Positions 34,484 to 41,946 of a stretch of 64,000 bases of DNA are shown here, one piece after another. Origin of the DNA: DYQY01 sp964643725 (GTDB lineage Bacteria > Margulisbacteria > Riflemargulisbacteria > GWF2-35-9 > DYQY01); NCBI GenBank assembly GCA_964643725.1, contig CAZXTL010000005.1:1-64000 (forward strand), in the 5' to 3' direction. Under the pieces are notes generated by a model. It was given only the letters and a program-made list of their open reading frames with translations. It was not told the origin of the DNA and did no database searches. The first letter of the stretch is position 1. Each line of letters opens with the position of its first letter. The translations under genes and the position numbers were made by a program.

Positions 34484-35431
34484 TTATAGTTCAGTAAAAG
34501 CATTTTCTGCTGAGTCTTGGATTAAGAGAACGAGCTCTTTAATATCATTAGCATTATTCATTTTGTTACCTATTAATCTTAATTCATGTGCATTATGAAG
34601 ACCTCGTACGTATTTGCTTACAAATTTTCTAAATAAGGTAGCTGCTTTTTTCTCTCCATGAAAGGAGGATAAGTATTTAAAGTGTAGCAAGATAGTCTCT
34701 TGTAGGGACAATCTTTCTTTACAATGATAATCGCTCAGAAGCCAAGGGTTACCCCAGAGTGCTCGGCCAATCATAACAGCGTCTACGTCATAATTTGCTA
34801 AGTGGCTATTGATTTCTGATGTAGATTTGATATCGCCAGAACCAATAATTAAGCCCGAGTAGACTTTTCTTATTTCGTTTATTTTACTCCAATTAGAGTT
34901 GCCAGAATATAGTTGCGTAGCATATCTGGGGTGAAGACAAAGCACATCAACCCCGTTGGCATCAGCTATTTTGCATATTTCTAAATAGTTTTCTTCCGAG
35001 GCATTCCAGCCAAGTCGAAGTTTAATTGATAAAGGAATTTGGATGGCTGAACGAACAGCGCTAATTATTTTTTCTGTTAAAACTAAATCTCTCGACAATT
35101 CAGCGCCTGCATTTTGTTTGGCTACTTTTTTTACTGGACAACCAAAATTTATATCTATCATATCAGCCCCTGCATCTTGAAAATGTTGAGCTGCAGCACC
35201 CATTGCATAAGGGTCGGAGCCAAAGATTTGCGCAGCAATAGGATGCTCATCTTTAGTAAAGGTAAAGGAGAGGCTTTTTTTGTCGCCTTTTACTATGCCA
35301 ACAGAAGATATCATTTCTGTATAACAAAGTTCAGCGCCAAAGTCTCGGCAAAGTTTACGGAAAGGAGGGTCGCTTATGCCAGCCATAGGAGCTACTACAA
35401 TTTTTGTTTTTTTAATTAAGTCTTGAATCAT
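34484..35431 (-). CDS. dusB: tRNA-dihydrouridine synthase (DusB-like)
   Basis: This 315-residue FMN enzyme reduces uridines in tRNA. VVAPMAGISDPPFRKLCRDFGAELCYTEMIS opens the barrel. IDINFGCPVKKVAKQNAGAEL near 97-117 contains the catalytic Cys. SIKLRLGWN and LCLHPRYATQLYSG follow, then DAVMIGRALWGNPWLL in the phosphate-binding part. A helical C-terminal domain recognises tRNA. It forms an operon with trmL. Confidence 0.95.
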   Translation of the reverse strand: MIQDLIKKTKIVVAPMAGISDPPFRKLCRDFGAELCYTEMISSVGIVKGDKKSLSFTFTKDEHPIAAQIFGSDPYAMGAAAQHFQDAGADMIDINFGCPVKKVAKQNAGAELSRDLVLTEKIISAVRSAIQIPLSIKLRLGWNASEENYLEICKIADANGVDVLCLHPRYATQLYSGNSNWSKINEIRKVYSGLIIGSGDIKSTSEINSHLANYDVDAVMIGRALWGNPWLLSDYHCKERLSLQETILLHFKYLSSFHGEKKAATLFRKFVSKYVRGLHNAHELRLIGNKMNNANDIKELVLLIQDSAENAFTEL

Positions 35432-35477
35432 AGGGACATTTTAATTTAAAAATGAAAATAGTTACAACTATTAATTC

Positions 35478-35513
35478 CCATAACCTTTGGCTTGCCAAAC
35501 CAAGAGGTTATGG
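35478..35513 (-). terminator. Hairpin after parB, possible terminator
   Basis: Outer arms CCATAACC/GGTTATGG and inner arms TTTGGC/GCCAAA form a bulged hairpin in the 138-base gap between parB and dusB. There is no clear T-run, so Rho-independent termination is doubtful. An RNA or protein-binding structure is possible. Confidence 0.4.
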
Positions 35514-35569
35514 AAGCTAAAGCACCTAAATGTGTCAGACGGATTAGGAATTTTTTAATTAATGGTTTT

Positions 35570-36385
35570 CTATAAAGCCTCTAATGCCATTAAAAGATTT
35601 TCATATTCATTTTTTGTTTTGAAGTTGATTACAAAAGAACCTATCTCGCCTTTTTTCTTACAAATTATACGATAGTTATCATTTTTAATGCTTAAGGGAG
35701 AAGGATGTGCACTTTTCTTAGTTTTTTTGGAAATAATTCGTGTTTCTATGTCTCTGACTGTCATATTATTAGCGGATATCTCAATAAGCATTTTGTCCTG
35801 TGCTTCATGAGTGCTTAATTGAAGAAGTTTTCTGGCGTGGCCCTCAGAGATAGTTCCTGATTCCAGTGCTTTTTTGCTTTTTGGTGATAGCTCGAGAAGC
35901 CGGATAGTATTAGCAACTGCTGGTCTGCTTTTCCCTATCATTTCAGCAAGTTCAGCTTGAGTTATCTTGTTTTCTTCCATGATTTTTTTATAACACTCGG
36001 CTTGTTCAATGGGAGTTATATCTTCTCTTTGGATGTTTTCTATAAGAGACATTAACATGCTTTCTTTGTCTGACACTTGATTTTTGATGATGGAAGGTAT
36101 TGAAGTGTGGCCAAGATGTTTAGCGGCACGCAGACGTCGTTCACCAGAAATAAGCTCATATCCATTCTCTATTTTTCTAAGCACTATTGGCTGTATAAGG
36201 CCGTTTTCCTTAATAGAATCAGCTAGTTCTAAGATAGAGTCAGCTTTAAATATTAGTCTAGGTTGATAAGGATTTGTTTTAATCTTATCAACTGGAATAT
36301 TTTGTAGCTCAGAGCTGGATGGGTCATTTGCTGTTTTTTCAGGAAGTAATGCCGATAATCCTCTTCCAAGTTTATTTTTAGACAT
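35570..36385 (-). CDS. parB: Chromosome partitioning protein ParB
   Basis: This 271-residue CTPase-type ParB starts MSKNKLGRGLSALLPE, the standard opening. The CTP-binding N-domain carries IKTNPYQPR, SIKENGLIQPIVLRK and ISGERRLRAAKHLG. The helix-turn-helix is ITQAELAEMIGKSRPAVANTIRLL. A short C-terminal dimerisation part ends the protein. It clamps on DNA at parS. Two perfect parS sites lie just upstream of rsmG in the same operon. It overlaps parA by 8 bases. Confidence 0.96.
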   Translation of the reverse strand: MSKNKLGRGLSALLPEKTANDPSSSELQNIPVDKIKTNPYQPRLIFKADSILELADSIKENGLIQPIVLRKIENGYELISGERRLRAAKHLGHTSIPSIIKNQVSDKESMLMSLIENIQREDITPIEQAECYKKIMEENKITQAELAEMIGKSRPAVANTIRLLELSPKSKKALESGTISEGHARKLLQLSTHEAQDKMLIEISANNMTVRDIETRIISKKTKKSAHPSPLSIKNDNYRIICKKKGEIGSFVINFKTKNEYENLLMALEAL

Positions 36386-37133
36386 TAATAATCTCCTTTA
36401 TTAAGTTTTTGTATGCTTTAGCACCTTTAGATTTTTTATCATAAGTTATAATCGGTTCGCCAAAACTAGGTGCTTCACTTAGTTTAACGTTTCTTGGTAT
36501 AACAGCTTCAAAAACCAGTTGACCCAAATGCTCTCGGGCTTCTTTTTCTACCTGTCTGCTGAGGCCCAATCGGCTATCATACATTGTCATTAGTATGCCT
36601 TTGATGGAAAGTTCGGGATTTAGGGCATTTTTAACCGTATCTATGGTTTGCATTAATCTTGCTAGGCCTTCCAGTGCAAAATATTCGCACTGGACAGGAA
36701 TAATTACTTCATTTGACGCCGTAAGCGCATTAATGGTCAGAAGACCTAAAGAAGGAGGGCAGTCGATTATTATTATTTCAAAATCATCTTTAATTTTATC
36801 AATCATAATTTTCAAAAACCGTTCTCTGTTGAATTCAGAGACAAGTTCTATTTCAGCACCAGCTAAATTTTTAGTTGATGGCATAATAGAAAGATTGCTT
36901 ACAGCCGTAGGATAAACGGCCTGTTTAGGGTCAATGTTTCCTAATAATGCTTCATATACGCTATGGGTAAAATTATTCTCATATAACCCCAGACCACTTG
37001 TTGCATTGGCTTGAGGATCGAGATCTATAAGTAACGTTTTTTTATTTTTTTTGCCTAACATAGCGGCAATATTTACTGCTGATGTTGTTTTGCCAACTCC
37101 ACCCTTTTGATTTACTAAAGAAATTATCCTCAT
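36378..37133 (-). CDS. parA: Chromosome partitioning ATPase ParA (Soj)
   Basis: This 251-residue P-loop ATPase has the deviant Walker A KGGVGKTTSAVN near 10-21, LIDLDPQANATSGLG, and Walker B IIIDCPPSLGLLTINAL. It moves ParB-parS complexes over the nucleoid. No N-terminal DNA-binding extension is present, so it is the chromosomal Soj type. It overlaps rsmG by 4 bases (ATGA) and parB by 8. Confidence 0.97.
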   Translation of the reverse strand: MRIISLVNQKGGVGKTTSAVNIAAMLGKKNKKTLLIDLDPQANATSGLGLYENNFTHSVYEALLGNIDPKQAVYPTAVSNLSIMPSTKNLAGAEIELVSEFNRERFLKIMIDKIKDDFEIIIIDCPPSLGLLTINALTASNEVIIPVQCEYFALEGLARLMQTIDTVKNALNPELSIKGILMTMYDSRLGLSRQVEKEAREHLGQLVFEAVIPRNVKLSEAPSFGEPIITYDKKSKGAKAYKNLIKEIINV

Positions 37134-37810
37134 TTCTTACTCCTTAATGGTTTGTTTTTAGCTTCACCGTTATTTCTTGGAAGCTCTATTTTGGCTTTTT
37201 TGATTTTTTTGAATACTACGAGCTGTCTATTTCTTTGAAAAAGAGAATATGGGACAATCGTGGGCTCATCAAAGCCAAGCAGCCCGGCTACTAGCCCTGC
37301 ATCTGCAAGCTCTTGCTCAATATCCAAGGATTTCATGGCAACAAGAATTCCGTTAATTTTTAGAAGAGGTGAAGCGTATTCTAGGAGAACATCTAGGGAG
37401 GTTAATGCTTTTGCGCAAACTATGTCGGCGTTTTGTGGGCAACCATGATCTTCAATTCTTTTGTTCAGGGAAGAAGCGTTGGATAAATTTATTGATGTAA
37501 GTACTAAATTAATAAAATCAGTCTTTTTTTTATTGGAATCAATCATTATAACTTTTTTGTCGGGATTTTCTATGGCAATTACAAGACCTGGAAAGCCGGC
37601 GCCAGAACCTAGATCTAGCACAAGTGAATCGGACTTTTCTGTTTGTAGTATGTAGTCAGAAAGAAACTTGCTATCAAGGATATGTTGTTCGTACATGCCT
37701 TGCCAATCCTTTATCCCTGATAGGTTGTGGTGATGATTCTCTTGGAATAAAAGATCTATGGTTTTTTGAAAAAGTTGCTCGTTATTATTTAATTGTTTCA
37801 CGTGAAACAT
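37130..37810 (-). CDS. rsmG: 16S rRNA (guanine-527-N7)-methyltransferase RsmG
   Basis: This 226-residue methyltransferase has VLDLGSGAGFPGLVIAIENPDKKVIMIDSNKKKTDFI near 66-102 as SAM-binding core and VCAKALTSLDVLLEYASPLL further on. The first residues MFHVKQ are encoded by a parS site that overlaps the start codon. It is the first gene of the rsmG-parA-parB operon, the usual order near the origin. Confidence 0.95.
   Translation of the reverse strand: MFHVKQLNNNEQLFQKTIDLLFQENHHHNLSGIKDWQGMYEQHILDSKFLSDYILQTEKSDSLVLDLGSGAGFPGLVIAIENPDKKVIMIDSNKKKTDFINLVLTSINLSNASSLNKRIEDHGCPQNADIVCAKALTSLDVLLEYASPLLKINGILVAMKSLDIEQELADAGLVAGLLGFDEPTIVPYSLFQRNRQLVVFKKIKKAKIELPRNNGEAKNKPLRSKK
37794..37809. promoter_or_regulatory. 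parS: parS centromere site overlapping the rsmG start
   Basis: TGTTTCACGTGAAACA is a perfect 16-base palindrome identical to the parS consensus bound by ParB. It covers the first two bases of the rsmG start codon and the codons for FHVKQ. Confidence 0.95.
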
Positions 37811-37939
37811 TATGACACAAATTTGTTTTTTATTTAAGCGGAGACGTAATGAAAAATTAAGTTATTTTGGAAGGCAACTAGTGGTTTATTAACGTAAACG
37901 AAAGATAATTGGTAAAATTAAACATAAATATAAAGATTT

Positions 37940-37955
37940 TGTTTCACGTGAAACA
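37940..37955. promoter_or_regulatory. parS: Second parS centromere site, upstream of nadE
   Basis: A second perfect TGTTTCACGTGAAACA lies 146 bases from the first and 22 bases before the nadE start codon. ParB binding here could also affect nadE transcription. Confidence 0.94.
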
Positions 37956-37976
37956 AAAGGTGATAAAATATTAACC

Positions 37977-39713
37977 ATGAAAATTGCGGTCCATCAGTTT
38001 GATTCAATAATTGGCAGTCCAGCGCGTAACCTAGCTAGAATGGTCTCTAGGGTGAAAATGGTATCAGCTGATTTGCATTTATTCGGAGAGCTTAGCCTGA
38101 CAGGATACTATGCTCAGGACGTATTTTTTAATACTAGCGTTCAACGAGAAGTCGAGAATTGTTTGGTGGAACTTGAAAATATTTCGCGAGAAACTTGTCA
38201 AAGAATCGGTATCGGTTTTCCTGGTAATAACGTAAACACTAATCAAAAACCGTTATTTAATACGTTTGGATTGTTTGGCGAAAATGGCTTCTTGCAGAAC
38301 AAGGTTTGTTTGCCAACTTACAAGGAATTTGATGAGAATAGGTGGTTTCAGTCTGGAGATGATAAGCAGGTTCATGTTAGACAAATAGGTGATGAATATG
38401 TTGGTTTCTTGATATGTGAAGATGGATGGAACAGTCCTTATGGAGGATTACCTGAGAAGTATCGGTTATATGAAGCTGATTTATATGAGAAGTTGTTTGA
38501 AGAAGCTAAAACCTTAGGAGTTAGGTTGTCTGCTTTTATTAATATATCTGCAAGTCCTGACTATATTGGAAAGCAAAAAATTCGAGTAGAAGTGTTTTCA
38601 AGAGTTGCTAAGCACTATAAGACACCACTGGTGTTTGTGAATTTAGTAGGTGCTCAAGATGAGCTTGTGTTTGGAGGACGAAGCTTTGTGATTAATGCTA
38701 ACGGAGAGTTGGTGTTAGAGCTCAAAGGTTTTGTTGAAGACAGCATTATTATTAATACACAAAAGATCAATAGCATGCCTGTTATTTATCGTGGTTATGA
38801 TTCTATGCAAGAGCTAGATGAGATGATTGGTTGTTATTTAAAGGGTTATTTTAGAAAAGCAGGGCTAAATGATAAAAAGGCAATTTTGGGATTATCTGGG
38901 GGTAAAGATTCAACAGCAGTCGCAGTAGCGTTAAAGAGGCATTTGGGTGCCGATAAGGTGGTAGGAGTTATGATGCCTTATAAGCTAGGCAAATATACAG
39001 CGAGACTGTCAAAACAAATTGCTGAAAGATTAGCAGTTGGGCTTGGGATAGAAGTGCGAGAGGTTGTAATCGACGATATGGTTGAGCCTGTAATAACCAC
39101 ACTTAATTTAAGAACGGATAGTCTAGCGCATCAAAATGTGCAGGCGAGGGTTAGAGCAAATGTGTTATGGGCGATAGCTAATGAGGAAAATGGAATAGTT
39201 ATTAATACTACTAATTTTTCCGAAGCAGCAGTTGGGTATGGGACAATTGGTGGAGATTTGTTGGGGTTACCACTTATAGCATCTATTCCTGCCACTATGG
39301 TTATTAAGTATTTAGAGTGGCTTAAAGAAAATGGGGAAGAGGCGCTTGATTGGGAAATGATTAATCGTCCGCCTTCAGCAGAACTTATACCAGGACAACT
39401 TGATGCAGACGAACTCGGAGATTATGAGTATATAGATCCTATTTTGGAGTCACTTAGAATGAATTATGGAGATAATCAGATAGTAAGGGATCAACTACTT
39501 AATAAAAAAGAAAAACAATACATAAAATATTGGTCAGATACCGATAAGTTCGATGATAAATTACGATTCCTATCAAGAAAACTTATTAATCAGTCTGAGT
39601 TTAAAAGATGGTACTATAATCGGACACCACAGCTTACACCATTTAGTTGGTTAAGATGGAAATGGCCTTTAGCTAATGCTGAAATGAATAATCAAAGTGA
39701 GCCTTTGATTTAA
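37977..39713 (+). CDS. nadE: Glutamine-dependent NAD+ synthetase
   Basis: This 578-residue fusion has an N-terminal nitrilase-type amidase (about 1-260) with catalytic Glu in LHLFGELSLTGYYAQDVFF, Lys in NKVCLPTYKEFDE and Cys in GFLICEDGW, feeding ammonia to a C-terminal synthetase (about 280-578) with the pyrophosphate loop LGLSGGKDSTAVAVALKRHLG and NTTNFSEAAVGYGT. It makes NAD+ from NaAD, ATP and glutamine. It stands divergent from rsmG, with parS in the promoter region. It is followed by rex, an NADH sensor, two genes on. Confidence 0.95.
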   Translation: MKIAVHQFDSIIGSPARNLARMVSRVKMVSADLHLFGELSLTGYYAQDVFFNTSVQREVENCLVELENISRETCQRIGIGFPGNNVNTNQKPLFNTFGLFGENGFLQNKVCLPTYKEFDENRWFQSGDDKQVHVRQIGDEYVGFLICEDGWNSPYGGLPEKYRLYEADLYEKLFEEAKTLGVRLSAFINISASPDYIGKQKIRVEVFSRVAKHYKTPLVFVNLVGAQDELVFGGRSFVINANGELVLELKGFVEDSIIINTQKINSMPVIYRGYDSMQELDEMIGCYLKGYFRKAGLNDKKAILGLSGGKDSTAVAVALKRHLGADKVVGVMMPYKLGKYTARLSKQIAERLAVGLGIEVREVVIDDMVEPVITTLNLRTDSLAHQNVQARVRANVLWAIANEENGIVINTTNFSEAAVGYGTIGGDLLGLPLIASIPATMVIKYLEWLKENGEEALDWEMINRPPSAELIPGQLDADELGDYEYIDPILESLRMNYGDNQIVRDQLLNKKEKQYIKYWSDTDKFDDKLRFLSRKLINQSEFKRWYYNRTPQLTPFSWLRWKWPLANAEMNNQSEPLI

Positions 39714-39943
39714 ATGGTAAATAGCAATGATTTTTGGTTTCGAAGAAGAAAAGGACTTTTTACTAAGGATCTTGGTTGTCACTTCTTGTTTGGATTCTTT
39801 TTGCTGGTTTATTTGCAATACGCTTTAATATTTTTCAAGAAACTCAAGCCAAGAGTGATGTGATAAGATTTATTGCAAGTATTTGTGTTTGGGTAGCACT
39901 GCTTGTGTGGTTTTGTGAGAAGAAAACCGATAAAACAGCATAA
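39714..39943 (+). pseudogene. Small membrane-protein gene split by a frameshift
   Basis: An ATG directly after the nadE stop opens a frame reading MVNSNDFWFRRRKGLFTKDLG and ending after 49 codons. From about 39773 another frame continues with two good membrane helices (LSLLVWILFAGLFAIRFNIF and VIRFIASICVWVALLVWF) and a charged end CEKKTDKTA, stopping at 39943. Joined by one frameshift they make a protein of about 75 residues. Alternatively the second frame alone starts at TTG 39776 behind AAGGA and is intact (55 residues). A sequencing error is also possible. The function is unknown. The rest of the 385-base gap holds the rex promoter. Confidence 0.4.
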
Positions 39944-39975
39944 TAATATAACACAAAAACGATTACTCATATTAA

Positions 39976-40080
39976 TGTGTGAATGTTTTCACTAATAAAT
40001 CCTATATATACAGTTAGTTGTAGCAAACGGAGTTAGGGTGTATACTAGTTTTTAGTGTTTTGCTGTGAAATTATTCACAG
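39976..40080 (+). promoter_or_regulatory. rex promoter with two Rex operators
   Basis: TTGTAG (40018-40023) and TATACT (40041-40046) are 17 bases apart. Just downstream, CTGTGAAATTATTCACAG (40063-40080) is a perfect-armed palindrome matching the Rex operator TTGTGAAnnnnTTCACAA. Upstream, TGTGAATGTTTTCACT (39978-39993) is a second, weaker match. The arrangement implies that Rex represses its own rex-serA transcript when NADH is low and releases it when NADH is high. Confidence 0.75.
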
Positions 40081-40098
40081 AAGAAAGGGTTAGCCGTA

Positions 40099-40701
40099 AT
40101 GTTGCCAGCAAATACCGCAGAAAGAATGTGTAAACTTTATGGAATTTTGCAGAGTATTGGCACGAACTCTGAGTATGTTTCCTCTAAAGAATTAGCCGTT
40201 ATGATGGGAACCACTGATCATACTATTAGGAAGGATATTAGTGCTCTAAATATCATGGGTTTTACTAGAAAAGGTTATCATGTCAGCGAATTGACCGCTA
40301 CATTAGCGGAGGCACTTAAGTTTTCTCGTCCGTACAAGGCCTGTATTGTGGGGTTGGGGCGTTTAGGAACAGCATTATTGGATTATGAGGCATTCAAGGG
40401 TGATGGTTTTGATATAGTTGCTGGTTTCGATAGTAATACAAATAAGATAGAGCGATTGCGTACTACGATAGCGGTTTATCATTCAAGCGATTTAGACCAT
40501 GTAGTAAAGAACAAAGGTATAGAGATAGGTATTATTGCTGTTCCTGCAGGTTCAGCTCAAGAGGTTGCGACAACTTTAGTGAAAAGTGGCGTCAAAGGTA
40601 TTTTAAGTTTTTCTTCGGTACAACTTAAAGTGCCCAAGGAGATAGTTCTATACAGTATGGATTTCACGTCAGCATTAAGGTTTGTTGTGTCTCAAATATA
40701 A
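40099..40701 (+). CDS. rex: Redox-sensing repressor Rex
   Basis: This 200-residue protein has an N-terminal winged helix (about 1-75: VSSKELAVMMGTTDHTIRKDISAL) and a Rossmann domain that binds NADH/NAD+ (CIVGLGRLGTALLDYEAF near 87-104, DIVAGFDSNTNK, GIIAVPAGSAQEVA). It ends with the C-terminal swap helix (YSMDFTSALRFVVSQI). Rex releases DNA when NADH rises. Rex sites flank its own promoter, and it lies 14 bases before serA. Confidence 0.93.
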   Translation: MLPANTAERMCKLYGILQSIGTNSEYVSSKELAVMMGTTDHTIRKDISALNIMGFTRKGYHVSELTATLAEALKFSRPYKACIVGLGRLGTALLDYEAFKGDGFDIVAGFDSNTNKIERLRTTIAVYHSSDLDHVVKNKGIEIGIIAVPAGSAQEVATTLVKSGVKGILSFSSVQLKVPKEIVLYSMDFTSALRFVVSQI

Positions 40702-40715
40702 AAAAGGAGAGTAAA

Positions 40716-41888
40716 ATGAAAAAAATATTAACGTTAAATAAAATAGATGCAGCAGGGTTATCATTATTACCATTAGATGATTATGAGATAGGCACAGAGA
40801 TAAAGAGTCCAGATGCAATCCTTCTACGTAGCTTTAAGATGCATGACATGAAGTTAGCAGATTCTTTATTGGCAGTTGGTAGAGCAGGAGCAGGAGTAAA
40901 CAATATCCCTACAGATAAATGTATGGAACAAGGTATCGTTGTTTTCAATTCACCAGGAGCAAACGCAAATGCAGTAAAAGAGTTGGTAATTGCAGGGTTG
41001 TTTTTATCATCACGCGACATTTATCAAGGGATTGGTTATTCACAGTCACTTAAGGGAAAAGGCGAAGAAGTATCAACCTTAGTAGAAAAAAATAAAGAGA
41101 ATTACGCTGGTTGTGAAATAGCAGGGAAAACTTTAGGGGTTATTGGTCTGGGCAAGATAGGCGTAATGGTTGCAAACTCTGCACTTGATCTTGGAATGAA
41201 GGTTATAGGCTTAGATCCTTTTATTTCTGTAGAGTCTGCTTGGGGGTTATCTAAAGAGGTTACTAGAGCAATTGGAATAGATGGACTATTGGCTGAGTGT
41301 GATTATTTATCAATTCATACGCCACTTAATGATGCAACAAAGGGAATGTTAAATGAAGGAAAGTTTAAGGTTATGAAAAAAGGAATGAGGATTCTTAATT
41401 TTTCTAGAGGTGGAATAGTAAATAATGAAGATTTGATTAAAGCGATTGAGCAAGGCATTGTTGCCAGATACGTTACGGATTTCCCTGATGATGAGTTACT
41501 TGGAATCAATCAGGTTATTCCAATTCCTCACCTAGGAGCATCAACAAGTGAAGCAGAAGTAAATTGTGCGGTGATAGTAACAAAACAAGTTAAAGATTTC
41601 CTTGAAAAAGGCAATATTTTAAACTCTGTTAATTATCCTGATGCTACTTTACCTGTTAGCTCAAAGTACAGACTATTAATCATGAACAAAAACGTTCCAA
41701 ATATGGTTGGACAAATTACTGCAATTCTTGCAGAAAAGAATATAAACATTATTGAGATGTTAAATAAAAGCAAAGGTGAATATGCTTATAACATTATTGA
41801 TATTGAAAAGGACCTTGATGAAAAAGTGTTGAAAACACTTCAGAGCATTAAAGGTGTTGTTAAAGTTAGATTAATAGTTATGAGTTAA
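40716..41888 (+). CDS. serA: D-3-phosphoglycerate dehydrogenase with ACT domain
   Basis: This 390-residue NAD-dependent dehydrogenase performs the first step of serine synthesis. It has the NAD loop LGVIGLGKIGVMVANSA near 139-155, catalytic Arg in LNFSRGGIVNNEDL, Glu in the following strand region and His in IPIPHLGASTSEAE. A C-terminal ACT domain (about 318-390, NVPNMVGQITAILAEKNINI) could bind serine as feedback signal. It is co-transcribed with rex, so serine synthesis may be tied to NADH level. A strong terminator follows. Confidence 0.93.
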   Translation: MKKILTLNKIDAAGLSLLPLDDYEIGTEIKSPDAILLRSFKMHDMKLADSLLAVGRAGAGVNNIPTDKCMEQGIVVFNSPGANANAVKELVIAGLFLSSRDIYQGIGYSQSLKGKGEEVSTLVEKNKENYAGCEIAGKTLGVIGLGKIGVMVANSALDLGMKVIGLDPFISVESAWGLSKEVTRAIGIDGLLAECDYLSIHTPLNDATKGMLNEGKFKVMKKGMRILNFSRGGIVNNEDLIKAIEQGIVARYVTDFPDDELLGINQVIPIPHLGASTSEAEVNCAVIVTKQVKDFLEKGNILNSVNYPDATLPVSSKYRLLIMNKNVPNMVGQITAILAEKNINIIEMLNKSKGEYAYNIIDIEKDLDEKVLKTLQSIKGVVKVRLIVMS

Positions 41889-41899
41889 GAATATAGATA

Positions 41900-41936
41900 A
41901 ATAACAAGGCGACACAAATATTGTCGCCTTGTTATT
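41900..41936. terminator. Bidirectional terminator between serA and the phosphorylase gene
   Basis: A perfect 15-base stem (AATAACAAGGCGACA with its complement) and a 7-base loop have A-rich and T-rich flanks on both sides. It separates two convergent genes and can serve both. Confidence 0.88.
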
Positions 41937-41946
41937 AAAAGATTAG

